A stretch of 64,000 bases of DNA from Diaporthe sp. PMI_573 (lineage: Eukaryota; Ascomycota; Sordariomycetes; Diaporthales; Diaporthaceae): positions 1,550,001 to 1,614,000 of the forward strand of contig JAJTUP010000003.1 in NCBI GenBank assembly GCA_021399435.1, written 5' to 3'. The notes beneath the pieces are model-generated. The model was not told where the DNA came from and searched no databases. It saw only the letters and a program-made list of their open reading frames with translations. The position numbers and the translations under genes are program-made. This document shows, piece by piece, positions 24,175-35,616 of the stretch (positions are counted from its first letter, which is position 1; every line of letters starts with the position of its first letter).

Positions 24175-26397
24175 CTATCTCGCCTCGATGATGCGGCGGC
24201 TCCCACCGTCGACCCTCACCACAACCTTTCCATCACCAGGACCGACACCTTCCGCGGTGGGTCCGTCATCCTTGGTCCATACAACCTGTCCATCAATGCT
24301 TACCTTGCTTCTCGCATCGGCGAGGAGCAAGACGACATCACCCGAGGTCCCGGCGGGCGCAGAGACCTCCACACTATAGGCGGCAGGCGTTCTAGTCCAC
24401 TGAACCCAAAGGCGGCCGCTGGGCGTGTTGACTTGGCCCCGGGCCCAGTCCACCCCGTCCCACTGGTGGCACGGCACAAACAGCCAACGCTTGAAACCGG
24501 GCGCCGACGGCTGCAGGCCGAGGACGTGGTTGGTCAACAGCGGGGTGACGCCCGTGGACCAGCCGTGGGCCATGGACGTGAACCCGTCCTGGTAGGGCTT
24601 GCCCCCGGGTCCGATGCCCTCCCAAAACGTCGACGCCGGGTCGTGGGCCGCCATCCACCCGTACAGCCGCAGCAGCTCCTCAAACGCCGATGCCGAGTCG
24701 AAGAGGAAGCGTGCCTTCAGCTCGAAGTAGCTGGTGAAGGCATAGACGCGCTGGTCGAACTGGTCGTCCGGGCTGAGAGCGCTGCTGTCGTAGAAGGCGT
24801 TTCCGTAGGGCCTCCTGAGCGCCCTGGACATGTAGTCGAGTATGTAGAACGGGCTTTCCCGCCACCCGCCCAGGCCCGCCAGGATCGCGAGGCTGTTTCC
24901 ATCCTGCGCGTGGACGGGGCACTTCGTCGTGTTATCGCCGTCCGGGCACGGCCCGCCGTCAAAGTAGGCCTCGACACTGGCATCCCAGTTCTCCTTGTTC
25001 AGCGCGGGGCCGACCACGTTGGCGCGTTCCCTCCATCTCGCGGCGTCATCGTCCTGCCCGTGGAATTTTGCTAGTACCGCCGCGCGCTTCAGGGCCATGA
25101 CATAGAGCGCGTTGTAATACGTGATGACTCCCGTGCGCGGCAGGAACGCGTAGTCGCCGTAGCCGGCGCTGTTACCCAGGCCCTTTTCGAGCAGGCCGTC
25201 GGCGTTCGTACAGTTGGGGTAGTACACGTCGAGGACCTTGGCCATGTTCGAATAGTACTTGTCCAGATAGCCAGTGTCGGCCGTGTACATGACCAGGTCG
25301 TACGAGCAGACCACCCACCAGAGAGGATAGTCAAAAAGCGGCAGAGTGTAGTTGCGGATGCTTGCCGGCGGGATCCATCCGTCATCTCTCTGGTGATCAG
25401 CCAGGTCCGCCAGCACGTTCCGCGCCGGAGAAGAGTCCCCGCGGCTGACATACAGGGTCATCGCCGACACGGCCAGGTCACCGACGTACGGGTCGCGGTC
25501 ACGCTTCGCCCCGTCGTGCAGGACGATCTTGTCCACCAGGCCCGGCGTGTACGCGTCCCGCGGCTCCGTATCGTTGGCCCGGAATATGTCGGTGGCCAGG
25601 TCATTGGTGTAGACCCCGTCGTACCACAACTGGTTCAAGGTCTCGTTGCTGCACTCGAAGTAGCCCTTGAAGGTATCGGGCGTGCCGAGGAAGCCCGAGT
25701 ACGCCAGCCGCACGCCGGAAAGGGATACGCTCCCGAAGCCCGTGGTGTGCGGTGCGTCCTCTTCGAGAGCTTGCAGTGAGATGCGCAGGTAGCGAAATCC
25801 GTGGAACCCGTCCGAGCAGACCTTGCGGTCCTCGGGAAACTGACAGCCGAGCTTGTTCGTCCACGTGTATGGCTGCTTCTGTACCGCAATCTGGTCGGTG
25901 CCGTTGGTGAACTTTTCCCCATCAGGTTGATTGTCTGACCTCGTGAAGTCGCTCCTGTTGGTCAGGAACTGGAGCGTTTCTGAGAAGGCAAGAGTGATAC
26001 CAGGTAGAGCCGTCGTGTTAGGAGCGCCCTGACTGGACAGTTCGGCCCCTGCGAAATCGATGCTCAGGACTCCTGCGTAGTTGCGACCAAAATCCAACAC
26101 GAGAGATGGGATGCTTTCATTGGGGTCACTTCTAGTGAGGGTAGTGATACTGCCATTGAGTAGGCCGCCCGGGTTACTGATATCACCGCTAGTATACTTC
26201 GAAAGCAAGCGAGCCGGAGAGATATTCCTGCTGAAGGGGCCCCTGGTATATTTCCACCAGGTATATTCGTCCTTTGGTGGCTCCCCTACGTTTTCTTGAC
26301 CCGCTGTCAAATCGATCATCAGTGATATGAGTAACCAGACGACAATGAAGGTAGAGGAGCGGGTCGTCTTGAGGTGATGCGACATCAGTAAAGCCAT
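24175..26397 (-). CDS. Secreted alpha-L-rhamnosidase-like six-hairpin glycosidase (GH78-like)
   Basis: A single exon of 740 aa. A signal sequence lies at about residues 13-33 (STFIVVWLLISLMIDLTAG), after a short charged start. Beta-sandwich regions with FGRNYAGVLSIDF and FRYLRISL precede an (alpha/alpha)6 barrel. Barrel landmarks are the acid-rich LHDGAKRDRDPYVGDLAVSA loop (normally holds catalytic carboxylates in GH78), DGWIPPASIRNYTLPLFDYP, GLGNSAGYGDYAF and HGWSTGVTPLLTNHVLGLQP. The C-terminal beta domain is VSIDGQVVWTKDDG. At least ten Asn-X-Ser/Thr sites fit secretion. The family removes rhamnose from pectin side chains or plant glycosides. Strong GC3 bias throughout supports one intact exon. 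Confidence 0.9.
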   Translation of the reverse strand: MALLMSHHLKTTRSSTFIVVWLLISLMIDLTAGQENVGEPPKDEYTWWKYTRGPFSRNISPARLLSKYTSGDISNPGGLLNGSITTLTRSDPNESIPSLVLDFGRNYAGVLSIDFAGAELSSQGAPNTTALPGITLAFSETLQFLTNRSDFTRSDNQPDGEKFTNGTDQIAVQKQPYTWTNKLGCQFPEDRKVCSDGFHGFRYLRISLQALEEDAPHTTGFGSVSLSGVRLAYSGFLGTPDTFKGYFECSNETLNQLWYDGVYTNDLATDIFRANDTEPRDAYTPGLVDKIVLHDGAKRDRDPYVGDLAVSAMTLYVSRGDSSPARNVLADLADHQRDDGWIPPASIRNYTLPLFDYPLWWVVCSYDLVMYTADTGYLDKYYSNMAKVLDVYYPNCTNADGLLEKGLGNSAGYGDYAFLPRTGVITYYNALYVMALKRAAVLAKFHGQDDDAARWRERANVVGPALNKENWDASVEAYFDGGPCPDGDNTTKCPVHAQDGNSLAILAGLGGWRESPFYILDYMSRALRRPYGNAFYDSSALSPDDQFDQRVYAFTSYFELKARFLFDSASAFEELLRLYGWMAAHDPASTFWEGIGPGGKPYQDGFTSMAHGWSTGVTPLLTNHVLGLQPSAPGFKRWLFVPCHQWDGVDWARGQVNTPSGRLWVQWTRTPAAYSVEVSAPAGTSGDVVLLLADARSKVSIDGQVVWTKDDGPTAEGVGPGDGKVVVRVDGGSRRIIEAR

Positions 26398-27695
26398 TGT
26401 TGCCGCGCGTCATGAAAGCCTCCCAAGCGTGCTGTGAATAAGCCCGGAGGGGGGGGGGGTAAAACGGGGACGTCCTGACACGAAGTTTGGCTAATATCAG
26501 ACCTGTCTAGGAGTTCGAAAAATATAAATGTTGCACTCACAATAGCCATAATCACCCATCTTGAGGTTAAATGAATGGCAGGGACTCCACTTGCGCGAGT
26601 AGACTACAAAGGCAGGCCTGGTAAACTTTCCTGGGGTAGCATCCACTGCAGTAGCTCATTCAAAAGCCCGTCAGTTCAAGACACAGGGTTCAAAATAATG
26701 GGGACACAGCCGGGATGGTTCGTAGCATTCAGTAGCGGCAGATGGTTGTACCAACAGTGTGATGGAACGAGGTTCGAAGCCGGATGCTTGCTGATGCAGC
26801 TAGTGTGCGTGAGTGGCATTGCGGGGAAGGAAGTCGAGGTCCGGTCACCACACAGGCACTGCAGCTGTATGTGGGTGGGATTGCATGGCTGGGCACTCAG
26901 TCGGGAAGTGGGTTCCTCCGCTTTTATGTACATCTGCCTTGGGCAGAGTTCCTGCAGAAATACTGCTTGGAACTGTTCATCTCGACTAGCGCTAGATTGA
27001 TTCAAGTCAGATTGACCCTGATCTCAGTTCAGATAAGTTGCGGGTCTCATACAGTGCTCTTCACGCTGCGTTGCAGATGACCTCCTTTCCAATCTGACCA
27101 CGAGTAGTTCATGTGACTTGTGTCTTGAAATCCAACGTTGGTTGCCCCGGTTGGGTGCCTCATGGATTACTTGCGCAAATAAGTAGGCATGGTGCTGGCT
27201 CATTGCCGTCTTTCCCACCAACGCAATGGATCTGATCTCAAGAAGTAAAGAAGAAAGACCGTCGGTGGCGCATTAATGTACACATGAGACAATGTGGGTG
27301 GTCATCAACCATATAGTTGCGTCTCGACCCCAGTGTCCAGTATGAGAAAAGCAAGCCTGCTCTTAGAGCGATGCTCTCCGAGTACAAGTTGTCCATATCT
27401 TATTCCTGGATATCGCGAGGAAATGCGGCCCCACTAGGCTTCCACCGCTATGCCTCGGCGCAGATGATGACTCCAATAGAAGCAAATATCGGAAGTATTT
27501 TACAGTTCTGTAATTCCAACAGAACAAGTTGCCTGTATAGCGGGATCGGGTTCCTATCCAGGGTGTATCCTGTCCACCGATTAGTGATTCTCGCGCAAAA
27601 AGCGAAGACGGCGCCCGTGCGTCTTCCTCGACCCCACGATTTTGGAGAGAATTGTAACACGACGAATCGAAAGCGTCGTGTTCCTTTTGGGCTGC
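26398..27695. other. Intergenic region, no gene recognised
   Basis: A G-homopolymer lies near 26444-26459. Open frames around 26575-27080 have no recognisable family or codon bias. Confidence 0.5.
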
Positions 27696-28708
27696 TTAGG
27701 CGTTGCTGCTGTGACGGGGTCGCTTGCGGACGCTGCCACTGGCAGGGTGCATCTTGGAGTTGCTCTCTCGCTTGAGCTTGTCGTCGAGGACGCGAGCTAC
27801 GAAGTGAATCAGCAACCATACGAATTTCTGCGAACAATTAAGCCAGGGGTCGAGCTTACTGAGGACATCATAACCGAACCGGGGATACTCCAAGCAGAGT
27901 GACTTGAATTCCGGCTCTGCCTCGGCGCGCAGTGTGTGGGACCGGTTAGCCCAGAAATTAGCGACGGGCGCGCGCACTGTCGAATCTGCCTCGGAGGTGT
28001 AGGCGTAGACGTAGCGGGCGTAGGCGATCTCGCCCTTGGCGGTGGAGTTGACACAGTGGATCTTGGAGGAGGCGAGAGTGCGCAGATTGGGGACCTGGAA
28101 CTTCTCGGCCAGGGTGTAGACTCGCGCGTGCTTGAGCAGCTGCTCGCCGGTCTCATCCACCTTAGGAATCGACGGGTCTGTCTCGAGGGTCCGCTGGCCA
28201 GGCACCTTCTTGGGGAAGTAGTCACCGGTGTATAGGTATTCTAGGAAGCAGCCGACCGCATCCATGTCGTCTGAGGGGAGCTCGATCTGGCGGGGCTGGC
28301 GGAGCAACACGCCTTGTCAGTAGGTTTTTCTTAAAATGCGGGCACTCCATTTCTGGTGCAGGCTGGTTCAAGAGGGGCGGCGGAATCACTCACGCTGCCG
28401 TCGTCGCTGAACTGAGCGCATGCCTCTTTAAAGAACGGGCTGAGGGCGAGCAAAGCTTGGTGTGCCGTTAAGATGGTCTCGCCCTCGCCCTCGCCGACAA
28501 TCAGGGTGACAACGGGGCTTGTAAGGTAGCTGATGAAGGATGTGCGCTTGGGAACTGACTCCTCCTCGGCCTCGCCCTCGTTGAGGATCTCGGAGCGGCC
28601 AGCCACCGCGGTCGTGTCGTCCTCGCCTAGGCCCTCGGCCATCTCGACGTCACCGCCAGGGTTGGCGGACGAGCCCTCGACTATGCTGTCGTCGTTGATG
28701 TCGGCCAT
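27696..28708 (-). CDS. BTB/POZ domain protein
   Basis: Exons 28394-28708 and 27696-28295 give 304 aa, with a 98-bp intron (GTGAGT). The acceptor is inferred: two in-frame CAGs 9 bp apart at 28296 and 28287 are possible. An acidic N-terminus (about residues 1-55) precedes the BTB fold: SPVVTLIVGEGEGETILTAH, then QALLALSPFFKEACAQF, then RQIELPSDDMDAVGCFLEYL and YTGDYFP. A helical C-terminal half follows (ARVYTLAEKFQVPNLRTLAS, then SKIHCVNS). A basic end, KRPRHSSNA, could be a nuclear signal. BTB proteins dimerise and often act as cullin-3 adaptors or in transcription. Filamentous fungi have many such short BTB-only proteins of unknown role. Confidence 0.85.
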
Positions 28709-29669
28709 TGCGAAGTGGAGGAATAGGATTCGATTTGACGGTAGAGTTGAGATGTCGGCGTGGACACGGATCGCGATCGGTGGTGGGAAGGGAAGTCTTG
28801 GAGCTGTTTCGTTGCGCCTCCCTCGCGCGCGCAGGGAAGAGAACGACTAGCGTTTGGAAGGAAACCGCCGGAGGCAGGGACAGGGAGCCCGAGGAGGGAG
28901 CCCGAGAAGGGAGCGGGGTGGTGTCGAGTTGCGGCGTAATAAACGACGTGAAACTGTAGAAAAAGTCGAAGGTTGGGGTTGTAAATCAATCACTCAATTA
29001 ATGGCACGGTAGGTTCTCCAGCGTCGCCTGAGCGAGTGGGTGAACAGGGGTAGCTCCAAGCACCTGGGCAGCTTTCCCATTGGCCAATGCCCATCCACGC
29101 CTGGCCTCGAGCTCGAGCTTGCTGCTGGAGCTGGAGCTGGAGCTGCCCGCCAAGCTGGGGATGGGTTGTGGGGAAGCCAGGCTAATAACCTCTTGATGTC
29201 CTTCTTGTTCTCCTCACCCAACTATTTCGATCTCACGACACATTTCAATCGTATTTTTTATTTTTTATTTTAAATTTCTTGCCAGCGTTCTGTATTTGTT
29301 TCTCTGGGCTTGAAATTTTATTTGCAGGGCTCACTGGAGCCGAGTCGTCTTCATACAGCCGACTGTGGAAAATGCAAAAATCGTGAACGGAACTCGAGGA
29401 GGACGGCATCAAGATGCAAAGGGACAACAAGCACCGTGTTGGCATTGTCTACTTGGATTGCTTCATATTTTCCAGCGATTCGCCATTGTACGCTAAAATG
29501 AAGAAGAAGAGGAACTCCTCCCAGGAATTGCTTTTTACACTTCCCAGCATTTGTTTCAAAGCGCGGTGACATCCGGCTGGCTGGGACTGCCAGACAGAGC
29601 GGAGGCATCCAAAGTCTTGGACCTGAACATAGACGGTATGCGACCAAGCCGAACGTCGGGACTGGTGGT
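28709..29669. other. Intergenic region, no gene recognised
   Basis: Holds the BTB gene promoter and the 3' region of the ATP-grasp gene. A GAGCTC/GAGCTG repeat lies at about 29108-29142 and an imperfect GGGAGCCCGAG duplication at about 28886-28912. Confidence 0.5.
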
Positions 29670-31341
29670 TCAAGTCATGAACATCTTGGTCGTGCTCACA
29701 TTGAGCCGACTCCACCGCTCCCCTTTCCACCACGCAGAAAGGATTACCAACGGCCAGTAGTGATGATACAGCGCCACAAAGGGCCACGGGTCCCAGAGCT
29801 CGAAGTTCCCGTCCTTCCAGGTCAATATATGCTGCACGATTTCCTCAGCCCCATCGACCAGCAGCCTAGCAGAGCGTGGCTCCATCATAACTACGTTCAG
29901 CAAGGGCAGCAGGCCCCTGGTCACAAAGTCATGCCCGACCCAGTATCGAGGCGTCGCGCCTTCCGGCGGCCAGACCACCCGGGAAGGGATATCTGAACTA
30001 TTCTTGTCCCTGAATGGCTCAGGAGGCCCGTCCACGGCAGACGTGTACGCCTCCACCATCCTTCCCATCCGCTCACCCGGCTGCGCGAACAACGCCAACC
30101 GCGGTATGAGCGCGCGGGTTGCACTCGATCGCGTACAGCCTCGTATGGCCGTCGCCGTACTCCTCAGCCATGAAGTCAAAGCTGAGGTGGCCCGTGAAGC
30201 CGGTCCCCGCGGCAGCGGCGAGCCTGGTGGTGAACCCCAGCATCTCTGCGGCGAGTGGGTCCCCGGGCGGCAGCGCCTCGTAGTGCATCAGCAGCTCGCT
30301 GCTCGGGCACGCCGCGAAGACCCTGACGGCTCCCGAGACGACCAGGGCGTGTGTGCAGTACTCCCTGCCGCCGCGGATGAACTGCTGCAGGATCCACGGC
30401 CTCGTCCTCGAGACCGGGAGCCCGCGGACGAAGGCCTCGGTCTCGCGCAGGGTCGAGAGGGGCAGGGGCGTCATGTTGCCGCGGTTGGCGTCGTCCATGC
30501 CCGCGGGCTTGAGAATGAACCTCCTTTCCGGGTTTTTCTTTTTGGCGGAGGCGAGCGCGTCCAAGATCTCGGCGTGCGACGTGACCTCGAATGTTTCGGG
30601 GACAGTGAGCTTGAGGGCCTTGGTGTGCCGGATGAACGTCGACTTCTCGTGCAGCGTTGATGTCGTTGGGACGTCGAACTGGATGCACGCGCAGCGGCCT
30701 CCGCCCCTCGAAGACATCTTGTCCAGTGCCTCCTTTACCATGGCGTCTTCAACGGCGCTCGCGACGCCCGAGCACGAAACCCACAGGTCGACTCCTTCAT
30801 CCTTGACGATCTTGCAGATATCCTGGACGTACGCTGTCCTCGCCTCTTCCTTCTCCCCCTCATCCATTCCGTCCCTCACCAGAGGTCTCCTCAACGAGTA
30901 GACCGCGTCAAAGGCCTGGCTGTACGTCCATCGGTCCTTCTTCCAAGGCGTCCAGGCAGCGCATGCCCCGACGTCAAAGTCGGCCGCCACCACTCTGTGC
31001 CCGCATAGCCAGAACGCCCGGGCCAGGGTTAGGCCTTTTGTCATACCCACGCCCGTGACGAGGACCGTCCGCTGCCTGAAGGTAGGTTTGGCGCGGCATT
31101 GGGTCCGGTGGAAAAGGGCCCCGGTCAACGTCGAGCGGGAGAACGGCTGGAAGTAGGCGAGGACTGACGGCGATACTGCAGTGACGGTAGAAGCGATGGC
31201 ATAGCTTATGGGCAGGAAGAAAAGGCTGAGTGCCGCGAGGAAGAAGGTCTTGATGTGGTCCCTCACCGGGAGTCGAAGGAAGGCGAAGCTAGGGATGGCC
31301 GTGATGGTGTCTGACTTGCCATTGGCCGTAGGGACAGCCAT
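29670..31341 (-). pseudogene. mysC: ATP-grasp ligase, mysC-like, with an apparent frameshift
   Basis: The N-terminal frame runs 31341 to about 30100, and a second frame from there to the stop at 29670, about 556 aa together. A membrane segment (FFLAALSLFFLPISYAIAS) lies near residues 33-52. A Rossmann-like pre-ATP-grasp domain follows (RTVLVTGVGMTKGLTLARAF). The ATP-grasp fold has RRFILKPAGMDDANRGNM, RPWILQQFIRGGREYCTHAL and the metal site YAIECNPRAHTAV. Directly after that motif the frame ends (VGVVRAAG, stop), while the +1 frame continues naturally (ALFAQPGERM ... WPLVILSAWWKGERWSRLNV). One extra base within 30085-30105 would explain it; a normal intron there would delete the conserved motif. 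MysC enzymes ligate glycine or another amino acid to 4-deoxygadusol. Context with the cyclase and methyltransferase supports this role. It may be a sequencing error or true decay. Confidence 0.78.
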
Positions 31342-32294
31342 AACTTGCTATCGGTGGCAATTGAGGACCTGTGGTTTCGCAATTGCTATTTCCATCGAAC
31401 ATGGGTCCGTGGGTATGTCATGGATGGATTTCTGAGACTACAACATTCATCTGCATGTGCTCCCAAGTCCTGGGCCACGGCGTGTAGGCTTTTCTTGTCT
31501 TGCATGACATTTAGCTGATCTCGTTCTCAATTCACGCGAGACGCGGCTCGGGATCTACGCCAGCCACCGAGTTAGGAGCCCCAGGGACGGAATGCGTCGA
31601 GGCATTCACTCGGCCACTTTGCTCCGTGATGAATCATTCAGCGAGCTTGCAGAAGGGCGGCTCAGGAGCCCCGTCTGGGCTCGCAGGGATGGAGCTTTGT
31701 TTGAGTGTGGGACGCCGCTGGGAGGCTAACGCAGCCCGGCGTGTACTTAGGGGCACATGTCTGCAGACTTAGGCAATAGTGACGAGCATGAACTGCTGCT
31801 AGTTGCGTGTTCCTGACAGCATTCACACCTCATTCCCCGGCGGTTTGGGATGACCAGAGGGATCAGGGACCGGGCTCGTCCACGTCTACTTCTCGGAGCG
31901 GAGCATACGTTGTTTACACGCGGACAGATGAAAGGTCGGAAGGGACGTTCGAAGGACCTGGTTTCAATCATGCCTTTTCAGACAAGCTGGATTAAGGGAC
32001 GTGTCATAGACGGCTAGGCTGTACAGAATTAGTATTCTGCCTGTACATTTGATAAATGCAATTCGTGCGAGATCCAGGTGGAACCGATGTTGGAACCACT
32101 CGCAGATCATATGCTTTTATTTCAAGTCAAAGTATTGGTGAATACAAGCCACCACCAGCTTCCCGTAGCCTCAATTGATCCAACCTAATAGTTGAAGTTG
32201 GTTCCTCGTCGTGAACAGTCGTTTCTCATAGAAGATGAACCCGTGCCAGTCCGCTAAAGGATTCATGCGATGACAAAATGCACTCAAGCCCAGT
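31342..32294. other. Intergenic between the mysA-like and mysC-like genes
   Basis: Co-directional spacer on the minus strand of about 950 bp, enough for a separate promoter of the ATP-grasp gene. No other gene seen. Confidence 0.5.
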
Positions 32295-33994
32295 CTAATG
32301 AACGCCATTCGTCTTTGCAACCCTCTCGACGTGAGAATTCTGAACTCGCTTAACTCCATTGCCGTTGACATGGCCGTTGGTGTGCCCGTTGGTGTGCCCG
32401 TTGGTGTGCCCGTTGGTGTTTCCATTGGTGTGCCCGTTTGTGCCATTGGCCACCTTGGCAGCGAGCTTTGCCTTCAAGCCGTCGCTGTTCTCGGCCACGG
32501 TGTCAAGCACATTCTTATTCTCAGATGCCAGATCTGTGTACCCAGTGTCGCTGCTGTCAACAAAGGCCTCGAGGCCAGCTCCCTCCCGCGGGTAACTCTT
32601 CGCAAAGTCCTTGTGCTTCTTCAGAACAAGGAGCAGCTCCTCCTGGCTCACATCATTCAGGAAGATGCAGCTTCCCAGGGGGTTGGGGACAGCCAGGCGC
32701 AGCTTGCCATCACGTGTCTTGAGGATGGCTGCTGTTCCCTTGTAGATCACATGCTCGTCGAACTGGGGATGGTCGATAGTGAGACCGGCGCGAGAGAACA
32801 GGGTGAGCAGCCGCGTGTGCTCGGCGTCGCTGAGCAGGCCTCGGTGGTTGGCTAGCGTAGCCGTGTATGCCATGTCAATGGAAATGGCATGGCCGTGTCG
32901 CAGGGGTGTCTCCGGGATGAGCTCGTGGAGTGGAGACCAGGTGTGACCGTGTGCGATCACACGGTCAAGGCCGATCTCGTGTAGGTTGGGGGACTCGAGC
33001 TTCAGCATCTCATAGATTCCCTCGCGATTGATCTGGAACCGTGTCAGTTCCATGGGTATTTTCAATTGCGGCACGATAATCACCTACGATATCAGCGGCC
33101 TTGACGAGCTCCTCGGAGGAGCCGTCCCCTCGCCCAAACTTGTGCTCGATCAATTGCTCGCAGAACTTGTCCAGCAGGTCGAATACCTGGAGGTGGGAGC
33201 ATGACGAGATCTTGATGAGCTCTGCAAACCCATTTCGCACCTGTGTGATGGGAAGAGTGCGCAGGAAGGTGAAGTCAAGGAAGGTGTGCCAGGGGGCATG
33301 GTATGCACCAAGTCTGTTCTTGTAGTTGCCGTAATTGACGGCCACTTTGATGCTTACACTGGCATCAATGAGGCTAATGACTGTGGTGGGAACGCGAATG
33401 AAGTTGGTGTTCCGGCGGTATGCCGCGCAGGCAAAGCTGTGACCCAGGGTGTTAGCCACAGCTCTTGCTGTAGATCAAGACAGGAACGCGATTGTTCATG
33501 GAGATTTCATCGACCAGTGTTTATTTGAGGGAGCAAGGGAAAACTTACCCAGCGACATCAGTCACAAGGCCACCACCGACAACGAGAACAGGTTCCTGCA
33601 ACGCGTCAATCGGAGCTCCCAAGCTGCCCTACGAACGACAATGGGCTCAGGAGGAATATCATACCTTCCGGATGATACCAAAGTCGGTCATTGAGTCGCA
33701 AATGCTTAACCAGGTATCTACCGTCTTGGCCTTCTCACCAATGGAGGTCTTGTGGACCTGCAGAGTCAGGCCGTAGTGGGCGAAGTACTTCTCCATCTTG
33801 TCACCGTAGAGACCAAAGACATTCTTGTCAGTGACGGCCAGCACGCGTCCCCATGGCTTGTAGCACTCGGCCAGGCCAGGGTTATGAACATCGAAGACGC
33901 CATCGACGAAGGAGAAGTCGTACGAGATCTTCTCATAACCTTCGACGTGGAAGCCCCTGGGCGTCTCCGAGACAGTTGCCTTGAGGTTAGACAT
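32295..33994 (-). CDS. mysA: Sugar-phosphate cyclase, 2-demethyl-4-deoxygadusol synthase-like (MysA)
   Basis: Four exons: 33665-33994, 33549-33595 (47 nt), 33088-33436 and 32295-33032, giving 487 aa. The fold is dehydroquinate-synthase-like. NAD site: [17 protein letters not shown]. Metal ligands by homology are Glu in [12 protein letters not shown], His in IAHGHTWSP and His in [31 protein letters not shown] and [20 protein letters not shown] fit the DDGS/EEVS branch rather than true DHQ synthase, which in fungi is part of the pentafunctional AROM protein. DDGS converts sedoheptulose 7-phosphate to desmethyl-4-deoxygadusol. The catalytic part ends near residue 420; the remaining tail is a low-complexity TNGH repeat. 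Alternative: 2-epi-5-epi-valiolone synthase, less likely with a methyltransferase and ATP-grasp gene adjacent. Confidence 0.9.
32361..32450 (-). repeat. 12-bp coding tandem repeat (TNGH units) in the mysA-like gene
   Basis: On the plus strand the unit is GTGCCCGTTGGT with small changes. On the coding strand it gives successive Thr-Asn-Gly-His units, about six copies, with variants TNGN and VNGN. It lies beyond the catalytic domain, so copy number can probably vary without loss of activity. Confidence 0.9.
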
Positions 33995-35616
33995 TTTGAG
34001 AGTAGGGAAGGAGGGTATATTGGGCGGAAACGATGAGAATCAACAAGAAACAGGAGAGGGACTCTAGAAGAGGTTGAAGTCTAGAACCCGAGGGATGAAT
34101 AACGAGCTACCAGGGACGCGTCTGGGCCATGGCACCGGGGATACCTTCTTTTTGAGCTACACATGCTCTGCAGGAGAACATGCCTCGAAGTAAACGACAG
34201 AGTGATGTCGTCACGACTTCCATTGGCGGTTTGGCACATATGAAAACGTTGGAACCGCCGCCGTCTTGAAAACTCCTGGGATAGCTTGTGCCCGTGGAAG
34301 AAGCCTGAGAAGTCACTGTCCAGCAATAAATGGGCACTCATCCCGGAAGAAGAGCAGCAAGTAAACAGGCCCGACATGGCTGTAGAGCTGTTTCCAGTAC
34401 CTCGAGCCAGGGCGGACCAGAGCCGGGCCAAGAGGTATAATATACCTTTGGCGTGGCTCTCCCCGAAGCCAGAACTCGTTGTGGTCATAGACTCGTCGAC
34501 AAAGAGCTCGGAATCCGCACTGTCGCCCGTACTGACACCTTCCCTGCAGGCAGGGTCCCTGGCGGGGCGATGGGCGATGTCTCGCAGATGTGATTTCTTG
34601 AGAATCCCATGTTGGCTGGAGATGGCGACATCGTAATTCCCCGTCCCTTGGCCGTCCCGCCAGCCCGCTTCGGTCGACGGAAGGGTGGACAGGGTAGCCA
34701 GATGCGCCACGCGCCTTGATCAAAGACCCCACGGGGCCCTTGGACTGGCGGTCAGGTTCCGTTCAGGGCTCGACCGCGCCAGCTTGGTAAGCCTGGCTTC
34801 CCTGTAGCGTGCCATTCCGTGCCGTGCCAGCCTGCCCACTTTCCACGGTCGTGGTCAAGGTTGAAGGCTGAGACACCAGATCTGCAGGCGAATCTGGTTG
34901 TGTGTGGGTCGGCTGAGTGCGGCTTGGCGCATGCGTCGATTGACTTTCGGCAAGCCCCACCAGTAGCAGACAGTGGTGACGCTGACAATAGCCAAAGTTC
35001 GTGGACTGATCCGTGGGAGAGTCACGGGTTTTCGCGTCTAGGGGCTTGACGGGGAAGAGAAACGCTGCATGGACGCTGCATGGACGGGGCAGAGGCTAAG
35101 CTTCGATGATCAAGGTCAAAAACACGTACCAGTGGTCTTAGCCATGGAGTGATGATACATCATTACAAACAGATTGACAGGCATTTCAAAAATTGTGTTG
35201 GATGAAGAAACCATGGTTGCATTTCATGCGAGAAAATTGACGGTGTGTGTAGCCATTGCAGTATCATCATGAAGTACGGATAGCAGCTAAAGGGTCACCA
35301 CCACAGCTGAGCCCTCCCCAGGTATTGAGCTCCAAGTTGAGCTCTCTGCCCCGCACTTTCACACCCCTTCGACGCCTGCCCGACCCCAAATACAGGGGCG
35401 GACCGCCGATATTTGCCTCCAGATACAGGGGTTCTTGACTCGTCCTGTCTTTACACAGTAGACCGCCCCCACGAGACAACAAAACACCAAGCTGCTCGCT
35501 CATTAATATTTCATAGTGACCCAAGTTTGTGACACATTTGTTGTCACCAGTCAAATAACTAGACCTTGGGATTTATAACAATTCATTACTGAGTCCAGGC
35601 CCATTGCTCCTTCACA
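33995..35616. promoter_or_regulatory. Divergent intergenic promoter region between mysA-like and mysB-like genes
   Basis: About 1.6 kb between two divergently transcribed cluster genes, so it should carry both promoters. A 9-bp word (ATACAGGGG) occurs twice at about 35391-35430. I cannot assign a specific regulator site. A minus-strand open frame at 34081-34710 has no recognisable family. Confidence 0.4.

Noticed and set aside
26575..27080. Open frames between the GH78-like and BTB genes
   Set aside because: No motif or codon bias on either strand.
30083..30101. A 19-nt GT...AG stretch as an intron in the ATP-grasp gene
   Set aside because: Too short for any known spliceosomal intron in this group, and removal would delete residues at the expected family continuation. 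A frameshift is simpler.
32361..32450. Short tandem repeats as a CRISPR array
   Set aside because: Direct 12-bp units without spacers, in frame within a eukaryotic coding exon.
34081..34710. Minus-strand open frame of 209 codons between the mysA-like and mysB-like genes
   Set aside because: No recognisable family, mixed composition and no clear codon bias. It lies in the divergent promoter region, so it is more likely chance.
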